In this document: positions 24,872-36,405 of the stretch, piece after piece
How positions within the stretch are numbered: the stretch's first letter is position 1
Layout of the letters: each line of letters opens with the position of its first letter
DNA from: Viscum album
Lineage: Eukaryota; Streptophyta; Magnoliopsida; Santalales; Viscaceae
Length of the DNA stretch: 64,000 nt
Direction: 5' to 3'
Assembly (NCBI GenBank): GCA_963277665.1
Contig: OY728122.1
Span: forward strand, 1,542,826,868 to 1,542,890,867
Position numbers and translations under genes: made by a program
The notes under the pieces: model-generated
What the model saw: the letters and a program-made list of their open reading frames with translations, nothing else
What the model was told of the DNA's origin: nothing
Database searches by the model: none

Positions 24872-25192
24872 GGGTTTTATAAGAAAAACTCTACGAGTCT
24901 CCTTCATTCTCGCACCCCTCAAGCTCTCGCGGAAGCTGGCCCCTGCACCACGACTCCTCCTCCTCCTCCTCTCCCACCGCCTCTCCTTGACCATGAACCA
25001 CACCTCCACTGTGCCTCGTCACCTCCGTTGCACACCACACCGTCATGCATTTCCTCTACCAGTTGTCGTGCATCTCCTCTACCAGTCGTGCGAACCAGCC
25101 ATCATGCGCCTCTCCTCCGTCACGCGCCACACCTCCATCGTGCACCACACCTCCACCGTGCACCTCTTCTCCATCATGCGTCTCTCCTCTAC
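24872..25192 (+). promoter_or_regulatory. Promoter and C-rich leader of CACTA B transposase gene
   Basis: TTTTATAAGAAA at about 24,875 is a plausible TATA box just after the subterminal repeats. Downstream is a C-rich leader with imperfect CACACCTCCA repeats and no convincing start codon context. It ends at CCA|GTGAGTTT (25,193), a strong splice donor. Short open frames here are low-complexity and not real genes. Confidence 0.45.
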
Positions 25193-28100
25193 CAGTGAGT
25201 TTTCTCCTCTTTGTCATTTGTTTTGTCTTGTTCGCATGTAATTATAGTTTGATATTGATGGTATACTGTGAATTGTATGGGCTAAACGCCCTGCTGAAAA
25301 TCATGGTCTTTGGTGGTCCTTATTTGCACACTAAATGAATTGCATGTTGGTTGGTGTTCCTCTTCATATTTTTTGTTTTGATTTTGTGTGACTCGGTTAT
25401 GCATTTGAAGTGTGATTCCACTAGATAATAGTGTAATTTCTTTTTAGTGATGAGGATTTATGTCGTTAGGGGTTGAGTAGTATGTCACTTGACATATTTA
25501 TGTGTTCTCTATTAATGTCGACAAGTTTTAGCTTTGATTTTGCTTTAGTGAGGTAGGTGTTTCTTTGGAACTCCCTTGTAATACATGTTATAAATTTCTT
25601 GGATATTTTTAAATGATTTCTTGTGAAATTATAATCCTATGTTATGACTTTGTTGGGTTTTAATTGGCTCTAAAACGGTTTAAAGAGTTGGCATAGACTT
25701 ATGTCACATGCCAAGTGTTTTGTAAAAGGCTTGAGTGGATTTTTTAAAGGAATTTAAATATTTTGAAAGTTTTGTCATAAATTTTTTTTCTTTAAAGTGA
25801 ATATGAAATATTTTAAAGTCATGTTTTTTTAAAAAAATGGAATTGACCTTCAACCTATTTAAATGGTTTTGAGACCCTTGACTCTCATGGTGGATTAAGA
25901 TGTTTTCAAAAGGATATTGAAGTTTAATAAAAGAGTTCTTAGCACATATTTCCTTCCAAAATAAAAGGGTTTATTATTTTAAAATTTTATGTATAGAAAA
26001 TGGTTGTGTTTCTAAATGGGATTTCTAGTGCATTTTGATAAATGGTTTTTGGATGAAAATTGAAATGTTGTTCTCAAATGGGGTGAAAATGGATTGGCTT
26101 CTCGAGCACATTTGTAAAATCATAGTTGGTAATTTAAAGGAAGTTATTTTATAAATATGAGAGACCCTCAATTGAGCTTCGTGAATTTATTGTTCATTTT
26201 GTGTCTCATGACCCCATGTATTTATATTCTTAAGCTTATTCTAGATCTTATAAAAGGATGTGAAACGGGTTGTTTTTTGTGAGAGTGTAGGAGGTGGGGT
26301 GAGGTTAAATTTCAAATTATTGAAATTATATTTATGTGATGATCTATTATTTTTCATTGGTTTCTCACTTACACTATTGAAATATCATGGGTGTCCTGGG
26401 AGACTGGTATGGATCTAAATAAGTGAAATCCCTAATATGGAGTGTGCTGCCTAGTGTAAGGACCTAGTTAGAGTGAGTGAGTTTCTGGGATGCTTTACTG
26501 TCCCTAGAATGTACTGGAAGGGACTATGGTTTCTTTTAATCCCATGATCATGATAGATCTTAGTGAGTTCTATAGGACTACTTGGATATGAAAAGTTAAA
26601 TAGTATCGACCTAGGTTCCTCATCTCCAGTTCACGATCCAAATACATGAGTCTTAGGAAGTTTCACATGATGGTTACATTATTCATAGGTCACTTTAGAG
26701 GATTTATTTTCTTGGATGGATTGTATTCCCCTAGTTTTTTTATTATATGGCACCATCATTTGGTTGTTTTTTGGATTATGTTTCCTTGGGTCCTTAGTTC
26801 CTATGTATGATCATTGTTTCAATTTGAGTGTGCATTTTATTACTTTCAAATAGGTTGATTTAAATGGTTAAAAAGTTTTATTTAAAAAGGAAAAAAAATT
26901 GGTTATTTATTAAATGAGTTTTAAGAAAATGGATTTTCATTGTGGTTATTTATGAAAAAGATTTTTTCAAAAAAAATTCTAAAAGAGGGATAAACTATGA
27001 TTTGATGTGTATTATATGGTTTTAAAGGGCCTCTTTCTGTTTTTTGATATTTTTATTTCAAATTTTTAGTCATCCTTGCTTTTATATTATAAAAAGGGTG
27101 GTTGTTTGAAAATATATAAGTTTATTATTTTTACACTTGTTTTATAATTCATGTGAAAATATATTTTATACCTTATGTTTAAAATAGCACTTTACGAACT
27201 ATATTATGAAGGGATTCAAATGGAATTATTTATGAGATCATACAAAGAATGTTTAGTTAACACCCTACATGTGAACTGATGGATGGGAGTGCATGATGCT
27301 CTTAAATCTCATTTTTCAGTGCCTTATTTTGTTTTGTTATTGATGCTCAGATTCGTCCATGGTTGGACGATGGTATGTGACGAGTTACTGGGGGTCACTA
27401 GTGTTGATGTTGGAGTTATTTGGGTTTTGATTCCCTTTTAACTTTCCTTTTAGGATGTTTTAGTAAGAATGAGTTATGATTTTTTTTTAGGAATCCAGTG
27501 ATTGGTCTGGAGTGGGTTCTTAATCACTACCCTTTGTAATGATGCTTAAGTTTCCATGGGCTAGTTATACTCCCTACATTGATGGTCTGGATGAGTCATG
27601 GTAGTATATAAGACTCTATGTGAGGTGGTGGGGGATTCTATGATGAGATTTGAATTATATTAGATAGGGATGAACTACTAACTTCAAATTTCCATCTATG
27701 ATAATACCATTGAAATAAGCATGGCATTATATGATACCTGACCTAAGTTGTGTAGCTCAATATGATTATTTATATGTTCATGAGTGATCCTTATAAGATC
27801 TTAATGGGAGATTGATAAAACACAAATCTTAACCATAAATGATCTGGGTAATGAGTATGGATTATATTATGATGTATCAGGAGTTAGGATTTGAAAAGTT
27901 TCAATCCATGATTGTCATGTGGTTGCTTATGGGTCCATATAGTTAAGAACACATAAGAGAAACTTCCCAAATCCTTTCCTAGATTTGGAAATAATGGTTC
28001 TTTCCATGAGGTTTTATGGGAATACACTATTTTTTTTTTTGAAAAATGTGTTCAACATACCTTTTTTTAAATAACTTTAAAATTATTTAAACACTTTACA

Positions 28101-28554
28101 TGGAATTAGGTTGCATGTGAAGTGTTTATCATCTCAATTGATTGGATTTCATAAAGGGGTGTGAATGTTTTGAAATAATATGTAATGCTGGTTTCATTTT
28201 AACAAGGGGTGTGTTAAGTTTTAAATGAAAATTTGTAAAATATAGAGGGTTGTCGCTCATTTTAAATGATTAACATTATTGAGTCATGAAGTTTCCTTGA
28301 ATGCTTTATAAAAAATGAATTGGGGTTTTAGAGAAAGAGTGTTTGAAACTGATTGGTTTATTTTAAAAATGGCGTGTTATTTTAAAGAGGAATTTGTGTG
28401 AATGGTTGTTTTTTAATGGGGTTTAAACTGTGATTTTATAAATAGTTTTTAAAGGAGACTTAAAGTCTATAACTATTTTTAGCCTTGGTTAATTTTTATA
28501 TCAACGTTTTTTCTATTTATTTTTTAAAATATTAATATCACCGAATAAAATAGG
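25193..28554 (+). other. 3.4-kb leader intron of CACTA B
   Basis: The stretch is T-rich with no long open frame and no recognisable repeat family. It begins at the GTGAGT donor and ends in the AATAAAATAG acceptor-like sequence just before the transposase ATG at 28,555. Segments around 26,390-26,690 and 27,500-27,960 show loose similarity, perhaps an old internal duplication. Confidence 0.4.
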
Positions 28555-31500
28555 ATGGATATAAATAAAGACTAGATGGATGCCAATCATTTGACAAGAG
28601 AGTATGAAGATAGAGTGAAAGAGTTCATCAATTTTGCAAAATATCATGCATATAACCCTTCTCAAATCCTTTGTCCATGTTTATGTTGTTGTTATTCAAG
28701 ACAAGTTAGTCCATAGGATTTGAAATAACACTTGATCTGTCACAGAATAGATCGAGGTTATAAATGTTGGAATAAACATGGGGAAAAAGTGAATATAGCT
28801 ATTGGATGGCATAACAGTGCATTTTATAGATCATCTGATATGATTAAAATTGTGGACAATGAAGAAGACCATATTGAGGAAGTGATTACAGATGTGAATG
28901 ATGATAATGATCGTATTGAGGAAATGAAAAGTACAGTTGAAGATGAACTTCATGATTTCCCAAAATTGTTTGAGTAGTTAAAGAGTTGTGCAAAGACACA
29001 TTTGAATAGTGGTTACACTAAATATACAGCATTTTCAGTTGTACTAAAGTTGTATAATTTGAAAGAAGGCAATGGATGGAGTGATTCCAGTTTTATAGAA
29101 TTACTTGATCTCTTGAATGACATACTCCTAGAAGATAATGAGATCCCAAGCCTAACATACGACGTCAAACGAATGTTACATTTGATGGGTATGATCTTTG
29201 AACAAATACACACCTGCCCAAATGAATGTATACTATTTTTTAAGGACCACAAATCACTTAGAGAATACCCAAAGTGTGGTGATTCTCGATACAAGAAAGG
29301 TGAATCTGGTCCTATGAAATTTGTGTTGTACTTTCCAATCATTCCAAGGTTTAGGTGCCTATATGGAAGTGAGGAGACCATAGGGAAATTGACGTGGCAC
29401 ACAGACAAAAGAAATAAAGATGGGAAACTATTTCACTCGGAAAACTCTCTTCGGTGGAAGAGAATCGATCATGAGTATCCTGATTTTGGAAACAAGCTGA
29501 GAAACCTTTGTCTTACATTATCTACAGATGGAGTGAATCTTTTTTGTTTTCAAAGCAGCACTCACAGCACATGGCCGGTTATGTTGGTAAATTATAACTT
29601 GTCATCGTAGCTATGCATGAAATGAAAACACATCATGATATCTATGCTTATATTAGGACTGAAACAACCGGGTAATGATATTAATGTTTATTTGGCTCCA
29701 TTGATCGAGGATTTGAAATTATTGTGGGATTCGGGTGTTTCGTTGTATGATGCTTATAGAAATGAAGATTTCATGTTGATAGCTATGTTGTATAGGACAA
29801 TAAATGACTTTCCTGCTAATAGGAATTTCTCAGGATATAGCATTAAAGGAAGTTATGGGTGTCCCATCTGCGAACAAGGTACACAGTCAATTAGGTTGAA
29901 ACATTCATCAAAGACTGTGTTTCTAGGACATCATATATTTCTACCCCAACGACATAAGTACCGATCTTGGACAACATTATTAGATGGAATTTTAGAAGAA
30001 TGTACAGCACCATATCCACTAATTGGTGATCAACTGTTTGAGAAAGTAAAAGATATGGACATTGCTTTTGGTAAATTGTTTTTGAAAAACCTTGCGAAAA
30101 CTAGTTGAAAGAAGAGATCATTTTTTTTAAATTACCATACTAAAATTGTATGTACGTCAGACACTTTCTTGATGTTATGCATGTTAAAAAAAATATGTGA
30201 CAGTGTCATCAGCACATTGATAAATGTACCCAACAAAAAAAGGATGGAATTAAGGCTAGGCTGGACATGGTTGACATGGGAATACAAGAAGTGTTGGCTC
30301 CAATGAAGGGTGAAAAACAAACTTTTCTTCCTCCAGCTACTTACACTCTTTCCAGGAAGGAGAGATATCAGTTTTTAAACTTCTTTAATGATGTAAAGGT
30401 TCCAGTGGGGTATTCATCGAATATCAAGAACATTGTGTCAATGACCGATTTAAATTTAAAGGGTCTGAAATCACATGATTGCCACGTTTTGATGCAATAT
30501 ATAATTCCTATAGCTTTATATTTTATTTTTTCCAATAATTTCCATTATACATTAAAAATCTCTATCTCTTCTTAAAAGTTATATATAGAAAAGTTATAGA
30601 CCCAGTGAAATTACCGAGTATGGAAAGATAAATTATTGTCATATTATGTGAATTGGAAATGTTATTTATGCTGACATTCTTTGATATGATGGTTCATTTT
30701 ATGGTTCACTTGGTGAGAGAGATTTGACTATGTGGTCATGTACACTATAGATGGATGTACCTCATTGAACATTATATGAATATTTTGAAAGGGTATGTCA
30801 AAAATCAAAGTTGTTCAGAGGGTTGTATTGCGGAGCAATATATTGTTGAGGAAGTCGTTGAATTCTGTACCGAATACTTATCTGGTGGGGAAAGTGTTGG
30901 TCTACTGAAATCTCATCACATTGGGTAGCTTATGGGTGAAGGAATTTATGGAAGATAGGTTGTCACAATCAATATTACAGATCAGGAGCAGTACCACCTT
31001 TACATTTTGCATAATAGTTTGGAGGTTGACCCATATGTCGAAACCCACAAAGAAATTCTTAGGCATTTTAATCCATCAAGGGATAAAAATGGATATCAAA
31101 TACACATAATTGATGGTTTATAGGATGGTTTCGGGACCATATATTTAAGGAGTCATATGAAAATCTAGACTCAATTTCAGAACAATTTCGATGGCTAGGT
31201 GGAGGACCAAGTGTGTATGTATTATCTTATAATGATTATGTAATTAATGGTTATACATTTTATACTAATGAACATGATTAAGATAGTATCATGTAGAATA
31301 GTGGAGTTACACTTATGGTTAAAGCGATGCATGTTTCTGGTACTAAGGACAGAAATCCAATTTATACAAATATGTCATACTTTTCCATCATCAAACAAAT
31401 ATGGGAGTTGGATTATACAAACTTCCAAGTGTATATTTTTCAATTCAAGTGGGTTGATAACAGGAGTGTTGTTAAAATAGATTATTTTGGATTCTTAAAA

Positions 31501-31825
31501 GTTTATTTCAGTAAGGAAGGGTACAAAGATGAACCATTTATAATGGCATCATAGGCAGTACAAGTATTTTATGTTCCAGATACTACAAACCAAAACTGGT
31601 CAATTGTTCTGTTATCCACCAAAACAATTGAAGGGTTAGATGAAAATTCAATGAATTATGGCCCTTTTATTGGGACTTTGCAATCATTTTTCAGTGGTCC
31701 ACATGTAGATTGTTTTTTGTATGTCAAAGGAGACCACAATGAAGGGATTTGGATAGTCGATAGAGGGTTCAAATCCATTCAGAATTTTAAAAAAAAGAGT
31801 TCAATAATCAGGTTATATTTTTTTT
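28555..31825 (+). pseudogene. CACTA B transposase (TNP2 family), degenerate
   Basis: The gene opens with MDINKD then a TAG where Trp is expected, then MDANHLTREYEDRVKEFINF and CPCLCC, the transposase-associated domain. 29,002-29,610 holds the zinc-ribbon remnant (CPNECILF..YPKCGDSRY), WHTDKRNKDG and LSTDGVNLF with its catalytic-type Asp. 29,635-30,108 continues the TNP2 core (PGNDINVYLAPLIEDLKLLW, YGCPICEQ). 30,267-30,900 holds DUF4218 (SMTDLNLKGLKSHDCHVLMQ, YLSGGES-like). 31,200-31,620 holds DUF4216 (WVDNRSV, GYKDEPFIMAS, VFYVPDTTNQNWSIVL). About ten stops or shifts are visible, most at Trp or Gln codons. In working elements this enzyme cuts the CACTA termini. Confidence 0.88.
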
Positions 31826-33215
31826 AATATACATAATGTTACATTATGTTATTATCTGTTCTATGTTGCTTTTATATAATCTAAATTAAATGTTGAACCA
31901 CTTCTACAGATAATGACTTTTGCATGTGATGATGCTCCTAGTCCCGAGGCACAACATGTAACATCCCAAGTAAGTAATGAATAATAGATTTTATTATCTA
32001 TGTCTATTTATGAATTAGATAGTGTTTTAAAGACTTAATATGAGAATAAATCCAATCTTAAGCATAGAATTCTCTAATATTTTTAAAAGATTGTTTTACC
32101 ACCTTTTGATGGTGAACCATTTTTAAATCTATCTTTTGAAAATTTTATAAGCTCTATTTGTCAAAATAAACTTATTCTTTATGATTGGAACATTGAAATT
32201 TACTTTGGATTAATTTTTGGTATTTTTCTGACAATGTTCATTTTTTTAATGAGTAGTGAAAAATACTGCATTTCACATCAAAACTGCTTTTTCATCTAAT
32301 TTAATTATATGGTTATATTATATTTTTAATTTTTATTAAGGTGTAATTAGAATATATTTTTACCATTTAATCCAATGGTATTCATTATAATTAATTTCAC
32401 TTTGGATTTGGGCATAAACAAGTGCCAAAATTTTTATAGATATTGTTTCAAAAAAACCCGCTATTTGTTTTGACAACGGGAATTATTTTTAAATTAATTA
32501 TTGCAATTTCTATGTTTTTAATTTGGTAAAATGTATTCCATATTTGGAATCAGAAGCTCCAAATTATGTAATTAAGACTCTTTTGTTTTTGGACATTATG
32601 AATAGTAACGACGGTAATTATCTTTAATTATCTTGATTAATTAGTAATCAGGTAGTTAAGGATAATAAAATAATATCATAATAATAACAAATGACCCCAA
32701 CATGTGTCCTAATGCTACTGGTTGTGTCATGTCCAACCATGGGATGCCTTGTGCCAAACTTTGGGACCCCATGGAATCACTTTAGGGTGAAAGTGACACT
32801 TTATCTTTTTATTTTTAAAGAAAGGAGAATATCACTAAAGAATGTATCACCCGAGTAAAACATTTTTAATTTTGTCTAAATAAATGATCTCTTGGACTAT
32901 AAATAGTAATTATAAAGATAAAAAGATTTCCTACATCATAGTATTTTTTTATAATTTTTAGACATTAAATAAATTAAATTATTTATGACATCATGATGAT
33001 GCAGTGATTACCTCATTAATGAATGATTTAAATAAAATGAAAAGATAATGTAAAATCTAAGACTTACACTTTCCAAAGACCTATTGGATGAGTATATTTC
33101 GAACCCTTATCACCTTATCCTATAAATATATCAATGTGGGACCTTTAAAATCCGAAACTCATTTTAATATAAAGTAACATTTTATAACTTCCCAAGAGTG
33201 CCCTTCCTTTCCTCT

Positions 33216-33224
33216 TATAAAAGG
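33216..33224 (+). promoter_or_regulatory. TATA box of the solo LTR
   Basis: TATAAAAGG is followed by a C-rich leader and 'ctctacctctttacacacacctctc', the expected layout of a U3/R junction. The corresponding box in the LTR at 14,671-18,226 is TATAAA on the minus strand at 16,681. Confidence 0.55.
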
Positions 33225-33739
33225 CCCCCACCTCTACCTCTTTACACACACCTCTCAAGCCATTGGCTCGGCCAAGATTTGCTCATTTTATCTCTCCACA
33301 TCCCTCTCTTCATCCTAGAATCCTTACCTTAGGTATAAAGCTCTTCAAGAAACCCTTTTGGTTCAAACCAAGAGGAGTTACCTGATTTAAAGGTAAAGTC
33401 TTCTCTAATGTTCTTTTGTTTTATTTTGCTTCTTCAACCCCCTAAACTCTTTTTATTCCTTTATTTTGTAACAAAAACAGTATCTTCAATATACTATGAT
33501 GTTTTTATGATAAGTATTCGAGCTACACTTACACACACCTCCGTCTAATGGTTAAAGAACATACTGTTTCTGTGGATGGCGAATTTCTGCCCCACGAAAC
33601 GATGATTGTTCAATCTTCTTTTAACACCTTTCATGGTGGACATTAATATGTCACTCTATTTATATATGATATATATTATTTTTATGTTTTCCTTATGTGT
33701 AATTTCTTGGATTTTTTCATGTATTATTTTAATATTATA

Positions 33740-36405
33740 TTGGAATTAATTCGAGACCAGGCTCTGAGGTGGCGTACAGTTCTGAGGCCCAGTGATCCCG
33801 GAACAAATGTTTGAACTTAATTTAATAATTAAATAACGCGTGCGTGCGGTTTTCCTAAAAAAGTAAAATAACTCCTGAACGGGCACTTGGATCAGAAATC
33901 CAAGGGCACCATTGCGTTCAGAACAACGTTTTTACCTTAGGCAAGGCCTAACATCGACCAGCGCGGGTCGGTGGTGAAATCTAGTTTTTGGACATAAGAG
34001 TAATAAAATATTTAATAAAAATATTTTATTTCTGCAGTGAGATTCTATTAAATCTTTTGCAGCAGATATCTTCCCTTTTTAATAAAGGCTTGTGCAGGGT
34101 CCAGGGTTACAAACTTAATAACCCTGAAACCCTTGGCGGCTCTAGAGGCTCTGGAGAAAACCTCTCGACGCGGCGATGACGACGCGGTGACCGGATCTTC
34201 GCCAACGAACGCCGCGGAAATCCAGGTATGATGTTTGTTGTGATTTTTATTCCCCGTTTTTGATTTCCACGACGAACGCGGACTAATCCACGAACAGATT
34301 AGTCCTCGAATCGGTCATTATTGTGGGATGGGATATTTGCGGTAATCGTGGGTTTTGATTCTTGAGATTGTTATGGTTTTTGCTCAACCTTCTAACGGTG
34401 ACGAACCAAGATCGACACGAACATCGATCGAGGTTCTTCCCTCTCTATTGTTGTGTTTTTCTCTCCCGATTCTGACACGTTCTTCGTGTGCGTTCTTCGC
34501 TTTCTTGGGGAAAATCGATCGTTGCGCGCTCGTTTGTTGTCTCAACGATCTGAAATCGAAGATCCAACATCGAGACGACCTAACGGAGGTGCGACGGCGA
34601 TGGCGTCGGACAAATCGACGTGGTTCGGAAGTTACCGCTCTTCGAGTGTTTTTGTGCTGATTGATCAGGATGCGTTTTCAGGGCCGATCGGAAGCCCGAA
34701 ACCGACGGAATCAGTTTCGTAGGGGCGGGACGACCCCAAATCCGGAGTTTCGTTATGATCGGGTAGTGGGATCAAGATCCGGAGGATTAGCCAAGGCGCG
34801 CGGAGGAAGACGACGGTTCTGGAAATTTTCCGACTACACGCCGTGTAGTATGGGCTACACGGTGTGTGTTCGTCGGCGGACTGCATAACGTGTACTCCGG
34901 GAGTACACAGACACGGGCAGGGTACACGGCCAAGGACACGCCGTGTATACCCCTCCCCGGCAAGACCCGGCCAGATACACGGGATACCCCGTGTACTGGT
35001 ACACGGGTAGGAGACACGGACACGGGCAGAGACCATGTACGGGCACATGGCCAGCGTACACGGAGAGATCCCCAAGTTCTCGGACATGGAGTGTGATTCT
35101 TCTACACGCCATGTAGTTTCTTTCTATCCAACAAGCCGAATGACACGGGCCGTTTACACGGGCAGGACCTGGGGTCAAGGAACATGGCGTGTACTTTTTC
35201 TACACGTCGTGTAGTTGAGTTTTACACAGCTTGAACAGATGACACGGGCCGTTTACACGGGCAGTACCCAGGGTCAAGGAACACGGCGTGTAACCATACT
35301 ACACACCGTGTAATAAATTCTTCAAGGCTTGAGCCAGTTGCCTTCTGTGACTTGGGCTAGTTTTCTTAGGGTCCGTACCCTTGGTCTTTTCCCTGAAGGT
35401 TCTGGCATCATTTCCTTTACACAGGAGTATGATCCCTTCAGTAAAACTCTCTGAATAGAGTTGTTGGAATCCCCTCTGTGAGACGTAGAGCCGGATCCTC
35501 TATTCATCCCTGGAACCCTAGGTAGAGTTCTTGGTATCAACGTGACCAACTTTACCCGGGCGTCGATCCTCTGCTTAGCGGATTAACTCAGACTGAGTTG
35601 TCGGAATCACTCCGTGACTTGGTTGTGATCCTCATCTAAGCATCATGTTCTCAAGGTACTTGTGGAGTGTGTTCTCCTGGAACAAGTACTTCGCACCTCT
35701 CTCTCCAGACCTAGGAGTGTGTTCTCCCGGTTGCATGCTTAGTGGAATCTTCGAGCTAGATCCTAGTGGTGGTATTCGCGATAGTCGATTGTGCATGAGT
35801 ATATCTGGATATTCTTGTGGTATGTTCTTTAGACATATACTGTGTAGAGCTGACTGTATCTTTTCTTTGTGGTATTTCCTTTTTGTATTTCCTTTGTGGT
35901 TTCGGGGTGTCCTACTGGGTATTGTTATACTCACCCCTGCACGGGTTTTGCCCGCACGTGTCGTGTCTTGTGCAGACGAGCGAGCCTTTGACAGGATTCT
36001 AGGCGGACCAGGACCGGACGGTACTCAATGAGATCAGACAGTCCGAGGTGTGTTCCTACGGCTACAGACTACAGTCCCAGCACCTTTCTTATAGGTTGGA
36101 CTTTGTTACAGACTTTCTTTTGGTGGGCTTGTACTTTTGGACCAGGGTTTTACACTTGCTGTACTTTATTTCCTGTCATACTCTGTTGGTTGGAATTTTT
36201 TTTAGTGTATGCATGCATTTCCATTTTTAGTAGTTTTTACTTTTCATCTTTGTGGGCTTGGAGATGTGTGTGTGTGTGTACAGGTTTATAGGCAATGCCT
36301 CCCATGTTAGTAGCATGCCTACTCGGTGCTAGTCACCAGCCCCTGGCCTATTGGAGGCGGGCTTGGAGAGTTGAGGCTCGGGCCCCACTGGGACAGGTCT
36401 TGACA
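33740..36405 (+). mobile_element. Second LTR nested in the solo LTR
   Basis: This 2.67-kb GC-richer block interrupts the AT-rich LTR. TTATA occurs on both sides (33,735-33,739 and 36,406-36,410). Its right end, GGTCTTGACA, and its blocks at 35,930-35,990 and 36,330-36,400 match, in reverse orientation, the sequence starting TGTCATGAC at 61,114. It therefore belongs to the same LTR family as 61,114-64,000. No gag or pol is present, so it is probably a solo LTR. Open frames inside it, such as 34,355-34,722 and 35,645-36,031, have no known domain and are not called genes. Confidence 0.65.
34834..35315. repeat. ~98-bp tandem repeats with TACACG/CGTGTA palindromes
   Basis: Copies start at 35,102, 35,200 and 35,299 (periods 98 and 99), each opening with a palindrome such as CTACACGTCGTGTAG and containing GACACGGGCCGTTTACACGG. 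A further perfect example, CTACACGCCGTGTAG, is at 34,834-34,848, and broken versions lie between. Confidence 0.75.

Noticed and set aside
24785..25338. Open frames of 84-137 residues
   Set aside because: Repetitive Thr/Pro/Ser/His translations in the C-rich leader of CACTA B, ending at or crossing a strong splice donor; no domain.
35645..36291. Overlapping Cys-rich frames
   Set aside because: They are within the nested LTR and end in its terminal blocks; the reversed LTR at 61 kb does not keep the frame.
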